64,000 nucleotides of DNA from Chloroflexaceae bacterium (GCA_025057155.1 JANWYD010000003.1:186001-250000); one strand, 5' to 3'. Shown: positions 7,983 to 17,665, counted from the first letter of the stretch. Notes: a model not told the origin generated them from the letters alone. Program-made: numbers and translations.

Positions 7983-10900
7983 ATGGTCAGATCGCTCCGC
8001 CTGCCATTCCTTGCGCTCCTCCTCGTGGCCTTGCTGCCGGCGCTCCCCGCGATTGCCCCGCCTGCCATCGCCCAATCCGGCGGGCCGGTCCTCAGCGGCG
8101 CTCCTGAGACCCTGGCGGCGACAGTTGCGCTGGGGTCAACGGCCAGTCTGCAACTCTTCCTGCGCAATGAAAGCGCCGCGCCTGTGGCGCCCCGGCTGTA
8201 CGAGGCCCTCCCCGCACCCGCCCGGCCCGCCGGTCTGGTTTCCGAGACCCGCGCGGCCCTGCCCGCGCAGGACGCGCGGGTTGATCCGCAGATCGCCCGC
8301 GAGCAGGCTGCCGCCCCCGATGGCCGGACCGAGTTCCTGGTTGTCCTGGCCGACCAGGCCGATCTCTCCGCCGCCTATGCTATCACTGACTGGGCTGCCC
8401 GCGGCGCATATGTCTACCAGACCCTGCGCGATCACGCCGAGCGCTCGCAACGCGCCCTGCGCGCCCTGCTCGACGCTCGTGGCCTCGCCTACCGCCCCCT
8501 GTGGATCGTGAACGCCCTCGCCGTCCGCGGCAGCGCCGACGACGTGGCCGCCATCGCCGCCCGCGCCGATGTGGCCGCGGTGCGCGCCAACCGCCTGGTG
8601 ACCCTGGAGAGCCAGCCTGCCCGCGCTTCCGCCCAGACCGGTGGCGTCCCGTGTAATGCCGGCAGTGATGGCGCCTGCTGGCACCTTAACCAGGTGCGCG
8701 CCAATCGGGTATGGAGCGAGTTTGGCGTGCGCGGCGAGGGGATCACCGTGGCAAATATTGACAGCGGCGTGCGCTACGACCATCCTGCCCTGATTGAACA
8801 GTACCGGGGTTCAACCGGCGCTGGCGTGGATCACAATTACAACTGGTACGACCTGTTCGGCAACTCATCCGTACCGGTGGACTCGGGCGACCACGGCACG
8901 CACACGATGGGCCTGATGGTGGCCCGGAGCCTCTCGCCCGCCCAGCCCGCTGTGGGCATGGCCCCGCGCGCGCGCTGGATGGCGGTGCGCGCCTGTGCGG
9001 CCCGCGAGTGCAGCGAAGTGGACCTGATCCGCGCCGCCGAGTGGCTGCTCGCCCCGACCGACCTGGCCGGCGCCAACCCGCGCCCGGAGTTGCGGCCGCA
9101 CGTGGTAAATAACTCATGGACCGCCGGGCAGAACGCTAACTGGTATGCCGGCTACGTGGCGGCGTGGCGGGCGGCAGGCATCTATCCGGTCTTCGCCGCA
9201 GGCAATAGCGGCAACCAGACCTGTGGCACGGTGCAGTCGCCCGGCGATTATGCCAATGTCACGGCCGTCGGTGCAGTTGACGCCACCGGCGGCCTTACCG
9301 GTTTCAGCAGTATCGGACCGACGGCTGACGGGCGCGTCAAGCCCGATCTGACCGCGCCGGGCAGCGGGATCTACTCGACCATCGCCGATCCAGGCCGGCT
9401 CTACGGCTCCAGCAGTGGCACCTCGATGGCCACGCCCCACGTCGCCGGAGCGGTGGCGCTGCTCTGGTCGGCGCGCCCGGATCTGATTGGCGATTACGAC
9501 ACGACCTACGCCATTCTCACCGCCTCGGCGTCGCCGCGCACCGACGACGCGCGTTACATGGGGACGGGCTACGCCGCCTGCCAGCCAGTGAACGTCCCCA
9601 ATAACATCTACGGTTACGGCCGTCTCGATGTCTATGCCGCCATGGTCCAGGCACGGGTTGATGTTCCCTGGCTGGAGTTGCCCGCCGGACCGCTGGCCCC
9701 CCTCGGCGCGGGCGAGGCGGTCGCTGTGGAACTGCGCATTGACGCCAGGCGCGTGCCGGGCCCCGGCCGCTATCAGGCGCGGGTGCTTGTTCACGGGCCC
9801 GACCTGAACCGCGCCCCGCTAATGATTCCCGTGACCCTCGAGGTGCCTCCCGACGCCAGCCATGCCACCATCACAGGGCAGGTCACACGCAGTGATGATG
9901 GATACCCCTTGCAGGCAACAGTGACGGTTGTCGGCGGCGCCAGCGCGAGCACCGATGCCGAGGGGCGCTATCGCCTCGTACTGCCGCCTGCGACCGCGCC
10001 CTATACCTTGCAGGCCACAGCGCGCGATTACACGCGCCTCAGTCAGCAGGTAACGCCCAGACCCGGCGCGCAGATAACCCTCGACTTCCGCCTCGACCGC
10101 GATGTGCCGCGTCTGGCGGCTGAGACGACCCCGCGCGGCGTCGCCCTGGGGTTTGCCGAAACCGCGCTGGAGACATTCACCTTGCGCAACGAAGGCACCC
10201 GCACCCTGACGTACACCGTCAGAATCCCCGACGAAGCCTACGGGGTCTGGCGCAGCGATGAACCCGATGGACCGCCGCCAGCGTGGACGGCGCCGCCGCC
10301 GGACGCGGTGCAACTCCGCCTCGCCGATGACGGGGTGAGCGCGGCGGTGCCGATCGGCTTCGCCTTCCCGTACCGCGATGGCATCTACGAAGCGGTCACC
10401 ATCGGCGCGAACGGATTCCTCAGCCTGCAACCCCTTACTGGGGAAACGCCGTTTACGCGCGCCTGCCTGCCTTTGCCGGAAACCGCCGCCGCGGCGATTG
10501 CGCCCCTGCGGGTGGACCTCGACCCGTCGCGCGATGGCGCGGCAGTGAGCTATGCGCGCCTGGCCGAGGGCTTCCTGGTCAGTTGGGTGAACGTGCCGCT
10601 CTATAGCGAACCGACGAGGCGCCTGAGCTTCCAGGTCTTGCTAATGCCTGACGGGCGCATCAGCCTGCGGTACCGGCAGGTAGGCCGACTGCCGGCGGCT
10701 GAGTCGGCGAGCTACGGTGTGCAATATAACTACCGCCAGGCGCAGACGCTCGGCTGTGGCGGCGAGCTGGACCTCGACGACGGGCTAACCATAGAACTGC
10801 GTCCACAGACGTCGCCTTCGACCTGGTTGCAGGCTGAAGCGACAGGTGGCAGCCTTACTCCGGGGATGGTGGGAGCCGTGCCGGTGCAGGTGCGCTGGAT

Positions 10901-11048
10901 CTCGCCATCAGGCGCATGGCCGGCCAGTGGCGTCGTCGAGGTGCGGACGAACGATCCGGCGCGGCCGCGGGTACGTTTCACCGTGCGTCTCAGCTCCAGC
11001 GAAGCGCCGTACCGAACGTTTCTTCCCTGGTTTTCCAGCCGGCAGTGA
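7983..11048 (+). CDS. Secreted subtilisin-family serine protease with C-terminal accessory domains
   Basis: The 1021-residue protein begins with a signal peptide (hydrophobic residues about 8-30). A propeptide/I9-like region (about 115-210) precedes an S8 catalytic domain carrying Asp260 (NIDSG), His304 (DHGTH), an oxyanion Asn in AAGNSG (about 408) and Ser481 (SGTSMATPHVAG). After the protease, residues about 632-705 look like a carboxypeptidase-regulatory beta domain (ITGQV to FRLD). The rest resembles beta-sandwich modules of extracellular proteases. All catalytic residues are present. It is probably an exported scavenging or cell-surface protease, monocistronic, followed by a divergent-style spacer. 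Confidence 0.95.
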   Translation: MVRSLRLPFLALLLVALLPALPAIAPPAIAQSGGPVLSGAPETLAATVALGSTASLQLFLRNESAAPVAPRLYEALPAPARPAGLVSETRAALPAQDARVDPQIAREQAAAPDGRTEFLVVLADQADLSAAYAITDWAARGAYVYQTLRDHAERSQRALRALLDARGLAYRPLWIVNALAVRGSADDVAAIAARADVAAVRANRLVTLESQPARASAQTGGVPCNAGSDGACWHLNQVRANRVWSEFGVRGEGITVANIDSGVRYDHPALIEQYRGSTGAGVDHNYNWYDLFGNSSVPVDSGDHGTHTMGLMVARSLSPAQPAVGMAPRARWMAVRACAARECSEVDLIRAAEWLLAPTDLAGANPRPELRPHVVNNSWTAGQNANWYAGYVAAWRAAGIYPVFAAGNSGNQTCGTVQSPGDYANVTAVGAVDATGGLTGFSSIGPTADGRVKPDLTAPGSGIYSTIADPGRLYGSSSGTSMATPHVAGAVALLWSARPDLIGDYDTTYAILTASASPRTDDARYMGTGYAACQPVNVPNNIYGYGRLDVYAAMVQARVDVPWLELPAGPLAPLGAGEAVAVELRIDARRVPGPGRYQARVLVHGPDLNRAPLMIPVTLEVPPDASHATITGQVTRSDDGYPLQATVTVVGGASASTDAEGRYRLVLPPATAPYTLQATARDYTRLSQQVTPRPGAQITLDFRLDRDVPRLAAETTPRGVALGFAETALETFTLRNEGTRTLTYTVRIPDEAYGVWRSDEPDGPPPAWTAPPPDAVQLRLADDGVSAAVPIGFAFPYRDGIYEAVTIGANGFLSLQPLTGETPFTRACLPLPETAAAAIAPLRVDLDPSRDGAAVSYARLAEGFLVSWVNVPLYSEPTRRLSFQVLLMPDGRISLRYRQVGRLPAAESASYGVQYNYRQAQTLGCGGELDLDDGLTIELRPQTSPSTWLQAEATGGSLTPGMVGAVPVQVRWISPSGAWPASGVVEVRTNDPARPRVRFTVRLSSSEAPYRTFLPWFSSRQ

Positions 11049-11169
11049 GATGTCATTCGCGCGGGTATTAGTCAGATATTCACCTGCTCTCGTCCGCATC
11101 TTCCTCCGGCGGGAGTTCAGGACGTCGGGCGCCTACCCGTAATCGAGCAAGGCCGGGAGAGGGATAAAC

Positions 11170-11211
11170 TGGTATACTATGCCCTGTGCGGGGAGGGAGT
11201 CGCCTCCCCGC
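11170..11211 (+). promoter_or_regulatory. Extended -10 promoter and leader hairpin of the kinase-like gene
   Basis: TGGTATACT at 11170-11178 is an extended -10 element. In the leader, a perfect 9-bp inverted repeat (11188-11196 with 11203-11211, GCGGGGAGG/CCTCCCCGC) sits near the expected transcript start and could protect or attenuate the mRNA. Confidence 0.5.
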
Positions 11212-11234
11212 AACCTCTTCTAAAGGACTGCGTG

Positions 11235-11933
11235 ATGCCAACCTACACCGATGCCGTCTTTGCGCCGCTCGATGCCGACCATGTGCTGGAACGGGTGGCG
11301 GGCGGAAATGAAACCGAAGTCTACCGAAGCGACTCGGGGCGCCTGGCAGTGAAACTGAAAGCCGACTCGGGCGGCAGTTTCCTCAAAGCCCTGGCCCATG
11401 CCCGCGAGTTGCGCGCTGCGGCCGAAGCCTTCGCCGCCTGTCTTGGTCCGCGCTACAGCATCCCCAGCTACTTTCTGCTCGCCCGCGACAGCCAGGGGCG
11501 CGTGCAGACGCTGGTCGTGCAGCCCTATCTAGCCCATGCGCGTCCCCTGGCCCACCTCAACTACGGAGCGCTGTCGCGCCCGGAGCGGCAGGCGCTGGCG
11601 CGGGCCCTGCGCGACATCATCGCCCGGGCGCAACGAGCCTACTGGCGCACCGGCGCGATGCCGGACCTGTACGGGCGCGCCAGCCGCGGCCCGGAGGAGC
11701 GCCGGCGCAATCGCTCGCTCTGGCGTCTGCCTCAGCGGCTGTGGAGCTTTCTAGTTCAGCGCACGCTGCTCCGCTCGCACAACCTGCTCTGGACCGGCGA
11801 CCCGGAACGGCTCGTTGTGCTGGTGGACTATGACCCCGTGCGGCGCAGCCGGCTCTACCGGCGGATCTATTACGCGGCGCGCCGGGCGCTCTTTCTCCGC
11901 GATCGACTGGTGATCCGCTTGATCCTCGGATGA
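11235..11933 (+). CDS. Protein-kinase-fold-like orphan protein
   Basis: The 232-residue protein is not assigned to a named family. The N terminus resembles a kinase or aminoglycoside-phosphotransferase nucleotide lobe: a Gly-rich loop AGGNETEVYR followed by LAVKLK (the Lys could be the ATP lysine) and a linker VVQPYL. Near the C terminus SHNLLWTG...LVDYDPVR resembles the metal-binding Asn/Asp region of such kinases, though the HxD catalytic loop is not typical. The tail is very Arg-rich. ATG at 11235 follows AAAGGA; a GTG lies directly before it. No neighbour suggests a substrate. Kinase fold is a tentative inference. Confidence 0.6.
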   Translation: MPTYTDAVFAPLDADHVLERVAGGNETEVYRSDSGRLAVKLKADSGGSFLKALAHARELRAAAEAFAACLGPRYSIPSYFLLARDSQGRVQTLVVQPYLAHARPLAHLNYGALSRPERQALARALRDIIARAQRAYWRTGAMPDLYGRASRGPEERRRNRSLWRLPQRLWSFLVQRTLLRSHNLLWTGDPERLVVLVDYDPVRRSRLYRRIYYAARRALFLRDRLVIRLILG

Positions 11934-12339
11934 ACCTGAAAGCGCCAGTCTGTCGGCCCGACGCCTCGGGCGCAGTGAAGCGCTACGGGTCCAGCAATAC
12001 CGGGTAGGCAAAACTGCCTGATCGGGGGGCTTCCCTGGGGCCGGTAATTCGTTATAATTCCCGCCACATCTGCGATCAATCCCAGTTGTTGGAACACATA
12101 AACGCAGGCATGCACCGTTGAAAGGGCGGCGCATGGCCACGCTTGCCCATGCGGCGGGCAGGCATGCGCCGTTATATGTTGCGCCAGGTTTCGAGGCCCC
12201 CGTGGGAAGGCTGCCGCGCCAGCCAGCTTCAGCCGCGACAGGAAGGTTCACAGGGAGGGCCTGACCTTCTCCGGAACAACTTACAGGGCTGCGAGCGCGG
12301 CTTGCAAGCATGGAGCGCAGGATAAGGAAGGAGGAACCG
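11934..12339 (+). promoter_or_regulatory. Long upstream region of the hemolysin III gene with TATAAT box
   Basis: These 406 bases hold no convincing protein gene. TATAAT at 12053-12058 would give a leader of roughly 275 nucleotides before ATG 12340. The leader has several potential stems, including AAGGT/ACCTT flanking CACAGGGAGGGCCTG near 12245-12275 and a GC-rich GCATGC-containing segment near 12120-12170. I could not match it to a known riboswitch class; the conserved cobalamin or c-di-GMP aptamer sequences are not present. Confidence 0.35.
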
Positions 12340-12978
12340 ATGCTGAGCTTCGACCCGATGAACCCGGAAGAGAACGCCAACACGATCACCCATGGGGTCG
12401 GGGCGGTGGCAAGCGTGATTGCGGGAGCCACCCTGGTGGGCATGGCGGCGGGGAGCGGCGATCCCTGGCGCATTGTCGGCGCGACGGTTTTCAGCATTGC
12501 CCTGGCGCTGTTATACACCGCCTCCACGCTCTTCCACTGGGAGCAGGATCATCGGTGGAAGCGACGCTACGAGATTATTGACCACTGCGCGATCTTCGTG
12601 CTGATCGCCGGCACCTATACGCCGTTTACGCTGGTAACTCTGCGCGCCACCGTAGGCTGGCCGCTCTTCACGGTGATCTGGAGCCTGGCCGTCGCCGGGG
12701 TCGTCTTCAAGCTGATCTTCGCCACGCGCTTCCGGTTGATCTCCACCCTGATCTACATCGCGATGGGCTGGTTGATCATCCTCGCTGCCGGACCGATGCT
12801 CCAGGCTCTGCCGCTTCCTGCAGTTATTCTGCTCGCTGCTGGCGGCATCGCCTACACGGGAGGCACATACTTTTTTTACCACGAGCGGATTGTCTACGGG
12901 CACGCGATCTGGCACCTGTTTGTGCTGGCGGGAAGCATCTGCCACTTTCTGGCGGTGGCCAGCCAGGTGGTGCGCTAA
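12340..12978 (+). CDS. Hemolysin III family membrane protein (PAQR-like)
   Basis: The 212-residue protein has seven hydrophobic segments and the PAQR/HlyIII signatures: ITHGVGAV near the N terminus, TASTLFHW (Ser and His of the putative metal site), the DHCAIFVLIAGTYTPF segment, and HAIWHLFVLAGSICHF near the C terminus, which supply the other metal-binding His residues. The family lies in the cytoplasmic membrane; a hydrolase-like zinc site is established for PAQR relatives, but the physiological role in bacteria is uncertain. ATG at 12340 follows GGAAGGAGG. A long leader precedes it. Confidence 0.92.
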   Translation: MLSFDPMNPEENANTITHGVGAVASVIAGATLVGMAAGSGDPWRIVGATVFSIALALLYTASTLFHWEQDHRWKRRYEIIDHCAIFVLIAGTYTPFTLVTLRATVGWPLFTVIWSLAVAGVVFKLIFATRFRLISTLIYIAMGWLIILAAGPMLQALPLPAVILLAAGGIAYTGGTYFFYHERIVYGHAIWHLFVLAGSICHFLAVASQVVR

Positions 12979-13057
12979 ACGTCTATCCGCATATCCAGGG
13001 CCTCCGCTCCGTCCTGAGAGGGCAGCGCCTCCAGCCCTTTCTGGCAGGCGGAGGCCC

Positions 13058-13076
13058 GGGGAAATCGGGTTTCCCC
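13058..13076. terminator. GGGGAAA/TTTCCCC hairpin after the hemolysin III gene
   Basis: A 7-bp perfect stem around a short loop in the spacer. Similar GGGGAA...TTCCCC stems followed by C-rich sequence are at 17463-17495, 31156-31174, 59685-59710 and 62111-62131. They form a loose hairpin family without T-runs. Confidence 0.45.
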
Positions 13077-13211
13077 GCCCTCCTCCGAGGGTGAGGAGAT
13101 GAATGGTTAATAGCTTACTACTGGCGTGTGACGTTTATTACCAGAAACTATCTCCCGGCAGTGCTAGAGTAAAGGCCGATCCCAGGACAAGCCAGCGGGA
13201 AGGATTCTCTT

Positions 13212-15434
13212 GTGAAGCACGTGCTCGTTATTCATGACGATAGCGGCGATGAGACCGCGACCATCGAGATGCTCGGCACGCCCGTGCAGGTGCGCCGGAT
13301 CGGCTGCGGCGGCGATCTGGAGCTTGCCCGGCGGCTGATTGCTGAACATGATGGACAGGTGAGCGCGATTGCGTTGGAGAACATGCCGGCCAACCTGCAA
13401 CTCGGCCCGGCCCGGCAGCCCCATGCCCTGGGGAGCGCCCTGGCCGCCACGGCTCGACAGACGCCGGTGGTGGATGGCAGCGGCGTGCGCCCGATGCTGG
13501 AGCGATGGGGCGTCATCCTCGCCGATCGCGCCCAGCCGGGCATCTTCAGCCGGAAGCGGGTGCTGATGGTGCCCGGTCTGAACCATGATGGCCTGGCCCA
13601 CGCCCTGTCGCGCCGGGGCTGCACGGTCCGCTACGCCGATCCGGTGGTCTTTTTCGGCATGCCCGACCTGCCGGGAGTTGGCAGCCCCGCCACCCTGCCG
13701 CGGGTGGCCGCGCCGACGCTGGAGTGGCTCAAGACGGCCCCCTTCCACCGGGTCGTCCCGCGTCCCGGCACGCCGCGCAACCCGCGCCCGGCTGCGCCCT
13801 TTGCCTGGGCCGATCTGCTGGCCGGGGAGATCGGGGCTATCCGGCGCTACGCGCCCGCCTCGCTCCGTCGCAAGACGATCGTCGTCGAGTGGGCCAGCGC
13901 GGAGGATCGCGCCGATCTGCAGGCGCGGGGCGCTTCGATTGTAGTCTCCTTGCTTGACGGGCTGATCCCTGTGGATGGCCTGCGACACTGGTCGGCGGCG
14001 ACGGTCGAAGCCTTGCTGGCGGCGCTGCGCGCCAACCCCGAGGCGCCGCTCACCGAGGACACCTACCTCGATCTGCTGGCCGAGATTGACTGGTCGCCGG
14101 CGATCACCTACTTGCAGCCTGAAGACGCCGGGATCAACAAGTTCGCCTTTGTGATCCACCCGCTGAACGTCGGGTTTATCCATGCGCATCCCTGGTTCGG
14201 CTGGACGCGCTATCTGCCCGATGATCTGGTCGAGGCCGTGGCGGCCTACTTCCCGCCGATCTACGTCGGCAAGGTGAGCGGGGTGCGCTCGGCGGCCACC
14301 GGCCAGCGGGTCGAAGGCTACCTGATCTCGCTGGGCGCCACGCCGCGCCAGATGATGCGCCACGGAGAACGTTTCACCTACGCGCGCCTGAACCAGGCCG
14401 CGCGCATGGCCGAGCGTATGGGCGCGCGGATCATGGGGCTGGGCGCCTTCACCAGCGTGGTGGGCGACGCCGGCGCCACCGTGGCCCACGAGGCCGATAT
14501 CGCCATTACCAGCGGCAACAGCCTGACAGTGGCCGCCACGCTCGAGGCGGCCAAACAGGCCGTCCGCAAAATGGGGGCTACCGACCTGACTCAGGGCCGG
14601 GCCATGGTTATTGGCGCAACCGGGTCCATTGGCTCGGTGTGCTCGCGTCTCCTGGCCCAGGCCATCCGCGATGTGGTGCTGGTGTCAATCGAGCCGGAAA
14701 AACTGATCGCCCTGAAGCGCACCATCGAGGCGGAGACGCCAGGGGCGCGGGTGGTGATCGCCACTCGCTCTGATGAACTCGCCGGCGAATGCGACCTGAT
14801 CGTCACCGCCACCTCGGCCTTTGGCCAGCGCGTGCTCGATATCACCCGCTGCAAGCCCGGGGCGGTGATCTGCGACGTCGCCCGTCCGCCCGACATTAGC
14901 GAGGCTGAGGCCGCCCTGCGCCCGGATGTGCTGGTCATCGAAAGCGGCGAGGTGCTGTTGCCAGGCGAGGTTTCCATCAGTTACAACATCGGCCTGCCGC
15001 CGGGCACGGTCTACGCCTGTCTGGCGGAGACCGCCCTGCTGGCGATGGACGGGCGCTTCGAGGATTACACGATCGGCCGCAACATCACCATGGAGCGGGT
15101 CAAAGAGATCTACCGTCTCTTCAAGAAGCACGGGTTGCAACTGGCCGGCCTGCGCTCCCTCGGGGCCTATGTGACCGATGAGGATGTGCTGGCCAAACGC
15201 GCCCTTGCCGACAGGTTGCGGGCCGATCCCGCCCTGTTCGCCCGCACCCGCGCCGAGGCCGCCGAGCGGCTGGCCCGCATCCCCGCCGCATCCAAGGGCG
15301 TGCGCGCGCGGCGCTCCGGGCGGATGCGCTGGGTCTGGGCCGCGGTTGGCGTCGCCCTGGCGGGGATCGGGCTGCGTCGCCGCGCTGCGCGCGCCACCCC
15401 CACAGCCGCCGCCTATGAGGAGGTGACCCGATGA
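13212..15434 (+). CDS. Acyl-ACP/acyl-CoA reductase-like multidomain protein (AAR-type C-terminal half)
   Basis: The 740-residue protein has two parts. Residues about 1-300 match no family I recognise. Residues about 310-665 follow the cyanobacterial long-chain acyl-ACP reductase: [41 protein letters not shown], Rossmann loop IGATGSIGS (about 465-473), and [11 protein letters not shown] where Cys603 aligns with the acyl-accepting Cys of AAR. AAR reduces fatty acyl-ACP to aldehyde. A short hydrophobic segment and basic tail (about 700-725) may attach it to the membrane. GTG start with AAGGA upstream. It overlaps the next gene, a wax synthase, by 4 bp, so fatty aldehyde/alcohol supply for wax esters is the likely role. 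Confidence 0.78.
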   Translation: MKHVLVIHDDSGDETATIEMLGTPVQVRRIGCGGDLELARRLIAEHDGQVSAIALENMPANLQLGPARQPHALGSALAATARQTPVVDGSGVRPMLERWGVILADRAQPGIFSRKRVLMVPGLNHDGLAHALSRRGCTVRYADPVVFFGMPDLPGVGSPATLPRVAAPTLEWLKTAPFHRVVPRPGTPRNPRPAAPFAWADLLAGEIGAIRRYAPASLRRKTIVVEWASAEDRADLQARGASIVVSLLDGLIPVDGLRHWSAATVEALLAALRANPEAPLTEDTYLDLLAEIDWSPAITYLQPEDAGINKFAFVIHPLNVGFIHAHPWFGWTRYLPDDLVEAVAAYFPPIYVGKVSGVRSAATGQRVEGYLISLGATPRQMMRHGERFTYARLNQAARMAERMGARIMGLGAFTSVVGDAGATVAHEADIAITSGNSLTVAATLEAAKQAVRKMGATDLTQGRAMVIGATGSIGSVCSRLLAQAIRDVVLVSIEPEKLIALKRTIEAETPGARVVIATRSDELAGECDLIVTATSAFGQRVLDITRCKPGAVICDVARPPDISEAEAALRPDVLVIESGEVLLPGEVSISYNIGLPPGTVYACLAETALLAMDGRFEDYTIGRNITMERVKEIYRLFKKHGLQLAGLRSLGAYVTDEDVLAKRALADRLRADPALFARTRAEAAERLARIPAASKGVRARRSGRMRWVWAAVGVALAGIGLRRRAARATPTAAAYEEVTR

Positions 15435-16801
15435 GCGACCGTTCTGCGCGAACGCCATTCTCCAACATTGATGCGTACTGGCTCCATATTGACGAGCCAG
15501 TCAACCCGATGGTGATCACGACCCTCTGGGGCTTCGATCAGCCGATCGCCTTCGACGACCTGCGCGCAATCGTCCGCGACCGGCTGCTGGTCTTCGAGCG
15601 CTTCCGCCAGCGCATGGTCGAGCCGCGAGGCGACGGTCGCCCCTACTGGGAACTGGCCCCTGATTTTGAACTGAGCGCCCATCTGCACCATATCGCCCTC
15701 CCCGGCGACGGCACTCAGGCCGACCTGCGCGATCTCGTCAGCGACTTGCTCAGCGCCACCCTCGACCGCTCTCGCCCGCTCTGGCAGATGTACCTGGTTG
15801 ATCGCTGCGGCCCGGGATGCGCCCTGATTATGCGCCTGCACCATTGCCTGGCCGATGGCATCACCTTGAGCCACATGCTCCTTGGCCTGACTGATGAGGG
15901 GGCGGCGAAGGCCGCCGCGGAGCCGCGACACAACCATCACGCCTCGCGCTCGCCCCTGGCGCTGATCAGCGATATGGCCCGCGCAGCCGATCACGCCCTC
16001 CACGAGGGCTGGGAGTTGATCACCCATCCCGACCAGTTGCTGCAGATGGGCCTGAGCAGCGCGGGCGCGGCCGGCAAATTGATGCTGATGGGGCCTGACC
16101 CGCAGACCCCGTTGAAGGGGCCGCTCAGCGTCGCCAAACGCGCCGCCTGGACCGGGCCGGTGCCTCTGGCCGACGTGAAAGCAGCCGGGCGGGTCACTGG
16201 CGCGACCATCAACGATGTGTTGCTTGCCGCCGTCAGCGGCGCCCTGAGCCGGTATCTGCGCGGGCGCGGAGTGGACGTGACCGATCTGACCATCCGCGCG
16301 GTCGTGCCGGTGAACCTGTTGCCGCCCGGCGCGCACCCCGATGGCGGCAACCACTTCGGGCTGGTCTTCGTCTCCTTGCCGCTCGGCGTGACCGACACGG
16401 TGGAACGTGTCAGGCGCATCCATGCCGAGACCAGCGCCATCAAGCGTTCACCCGAAGCCGTCATAGCTTTTGGGTTGATGGAGGCGATGGGCGCGGCCCC
16501 CGTGGAGGTCGAGCGTTTCGGCGTGGACATCTTCGCCGCCAAGGCGACTGTGGTGATTACGAACGTGCCGGGGCCGCGCGAGCCGTACTCCCTGGCCGGG
16601 CAGTTGATCCGCCGCGTCATGTTCTGGGTGCCGACAGCCCGGCTGGGTCTGGGGATCAGCATCCTGAGTTACAATGGAGAGGTGCAAATCGGCGTTCTCG
16701 CCGATGCGGGCCTCGTGCCCGACCCGGAGCGGATCGTTGTCGCCTTCCACCAGGAGATGGACGAGTATATCGCCCTCGCCCGGCAGGTCGGCGCCGTCTG
16801 A
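15431..16801 (+). CDS. Wax ester synthase/diacylglycerol acyltransferase (WS/DGAT)
   Basis: The 456-residue protein carries the WS/DGAT active-site motif HHxxxDG as HHCLADG (residues 137-143) and the second family signature [13 protein letters not shown] near residue 300, with an N-terminal [14 protein letters not shown] opening typical of the family. The enzyme esterifies fatty alcohol or diacylglycerol with acyl-CoA at the membrane or lipid-body surface. The ATGA overlap with the upstream reductase-like gene implies translational coupling and a shared pathway, giving a compact wax-ester operon. Wax versus triacylglycerol preference cannot be read from the sequence. Confidence 0.93.
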   Translation: MSDRSARTPFSNIDAYWLHIDEPVNPMVITTLWGFDQPIAFDDLRAIVRDRLLVFERFRQRMVEPRGDGRPYWELAPDFELSAHLHHIALPGDGTQADLRDLVSDLLSATLDRSRPLWQMYLVDRCGPGCALIMRLHHCLADGITLSHMLLGLTDEGAAKAAAEPRHNHHASRSPLALISDMARAADHALHEGWELITHPDQLLQMGLSSAGAAGKLMLMGPDPQTPLKGPLSVAKRAAWTGPVPLADVKAAGRVTGATINDVLLAAVSGALSRYLRGRGVDVTDLTIRAVVPVNLLPPGAHPDGGNHFGLVFVSLPLGVTDTVERVRRIHAETSAIKRSPEAVIAFGLMEAMGAAPVEVERFGVDIFAAKATVVITNVPGPREPYSLAGQLIRRVMFWVPTARLGLGISILSYNGEVQIGVLADAGLVPDPERIVVAFHQEMDEYIALARQVGAV

Positions 16802-16909
16802 ACCCGGGCCGGCAGGCGGAGACGCCGCGCGGAACGTCTCCAGGCGCGCGCTCTGGCCCGACGGGGGCCGGGAAGGTTGTATCTGAGCAGCAATTAACCG
16901 AAGGTCGGT

Positions 16910-17200
16910 ATGCCAATTGATCTTGATCAAGTCAAAGTACGCCACAACCCTGCGGCGCAACGCTTCGAGGCGCTGGTCGAGGGTCAACTCTCCGTCGCCG
17001 AGTACCGGCTCGATGGCCGGCGCATCCTGTTCACCCATACCGAGGTGCCGCCAGCCCTGCGCGGTCAGGGCGTCGCCGCGAAGGTCGTGCGTGCGGCCCT
17101 CGACTACGCCCGCGAGTCCGGTCTCATCGTGGTCCCCCTCTGCTGGTACGTGGACGCCTTTATTCGCCGCAACCCCGAGTACCGCGACCTGCTGGGGTGA
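16910..17200 (+). CDS. Small GNAT protein of the YjdJ type
   Basis: The 96-residue protein matches the short N-acetyltransferase-like family: RLDGRRILFTHTEVPPALRG near the middle, an acetyl-CoA loop written as RGQGVAAKVV, and CWYVDAFIRRNPEYRDLL at the end. These are about half the length of a full GNAT domain and their substrates are unknown. ATG 16910 is preceded by GAAGG. It lies 108 bp after the WS/DGAT gene on the same strand, perhaps cotranscribed, but no functional link is evident. Confidence 0.9.
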   Translation: MPIDLDQVKVRHNPAAQRFEALVEGQLSVAEYRLDGRRILFTHTEVPPALRGQGVAAKVVRAALDYARESGLIVVPLCWYVDAFIRRNPEYRDLLG

Positions 17201-17273
17201 GCCCGGGCGCCGCACGCGGGTTTGGAGCGCGCTGCGCCGCAGAAGAGGATAATGGACGGCAAGCCTTATAGAT

Positions 17274-17300
17274 GGCAATCCAAAATCTACAATTCAAAAT
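17274..17300. repeat. AATCCAAAATC-type dispersed repeat
   Basis: A GGCAATCCAAAATC sequence followed by a degenerate second unit. The same motif recurs in gene-free DNA at 33802-33822, 41926-41960, 50401-50422, 55531-55586 and 63725-63787, always in AT-rich islands. Confidence 0.7.
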
Positions 17301-17308
17301 GATATAAG

Positions 17309-17448
17309 TAGTCTGTAAACAAAGTCTTTCGCTAAATGCCCATCCCCTCCCCAATCCTCCCCCGCCGGGGGAGGGCGTCCGCCTCCGCCCCCAACGGGGG
17401 GAGGCCGGGAGGGGGGTGGAAAGGCCAGGAAACTTACTTTACAGACTA
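17309..17448. mobile_element. 140-bp GC-core MITE-like element with ATAAG target duplication
   Basis: Terminal inverted repeats TAGTCTGTAAA (17309-17319) and TTTACAGACTA (17438-17448) bound a core of C-rich and G-rich hairpin sequence. An exact 5-bp duplication, ATAAG, is at 17304-17308 and 17449-17453. There is no coding capacity. Related copies or fragments are at 22664-22797, 36858-36996, 37007-37090, 38983-39070, 40050-40130, 48774-48910 and 61972-62096. Confidence 0.8.
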
Positions 17449-17462
17449 ATAAGTCCCGCAGG

Positions 17463-17495
17463 CGGGGGATGGGGAACCTGACGTTCCCCATCCCC
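17463..17495. repeat. Perfect 14-bp inverted repeat
   Basis: GGGGGATGGGGAAC and its complement flank a 5-base loop (CTGAC). It sits next to the MITE-like element and belongs to the GGGGAA...TTCCCC hairpin group. No T-run follows. Confidence 0.6.
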
Positions 17496-17659
17496 CCACT
17501 TGCTCTGCGGATCGGGAGGATTGCCCTTTTCTGGACCCGCTTCCGGGGCCTATGCAAAGCTGTCTCCTGCGGTAGTGCGCGGAGCTGGCCTCGGGTCTTT
17601 GCGCCAGCCGTAGCCTCCTCCTTTTATCCGTTCGGTTATTTGCTGTTACGGCCCTCTGC

Positions 17660-17665
17660 TATACT
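17660..17665 (+). promoter_or_regulatory. -10 box upstream of the PAS-STAS gene
   Basis: TATACT at 17660-17665 lies 26 bp upstream of ATG 17692. The upstream TTTGCT (17639-17644) is a poor -35 at only 15 bp spacing. Confidence 0.35.

Noticed and set aside
12120-12339. Cobalamin or SRP-type RNA in the hemolysin III leader
   Set aside because: GTGGGAAGG and other short matches occur, but the conserved cores of these RNAs are absent.
13164-14489. 441-codon minus-strand frame opposite the acyl reductase-like gene
   Set aside because: High GC gives long antisense frames; the composition (Arg/Gln/His/Gly-rich) is non-natural and the plus strand is clearly coding.
17309-17448. CRISPR-like array among the C-rich repeats
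   Set aside because: Repeats are dispersed singly, vary in sequence, and have no regular spacers or cas genes.
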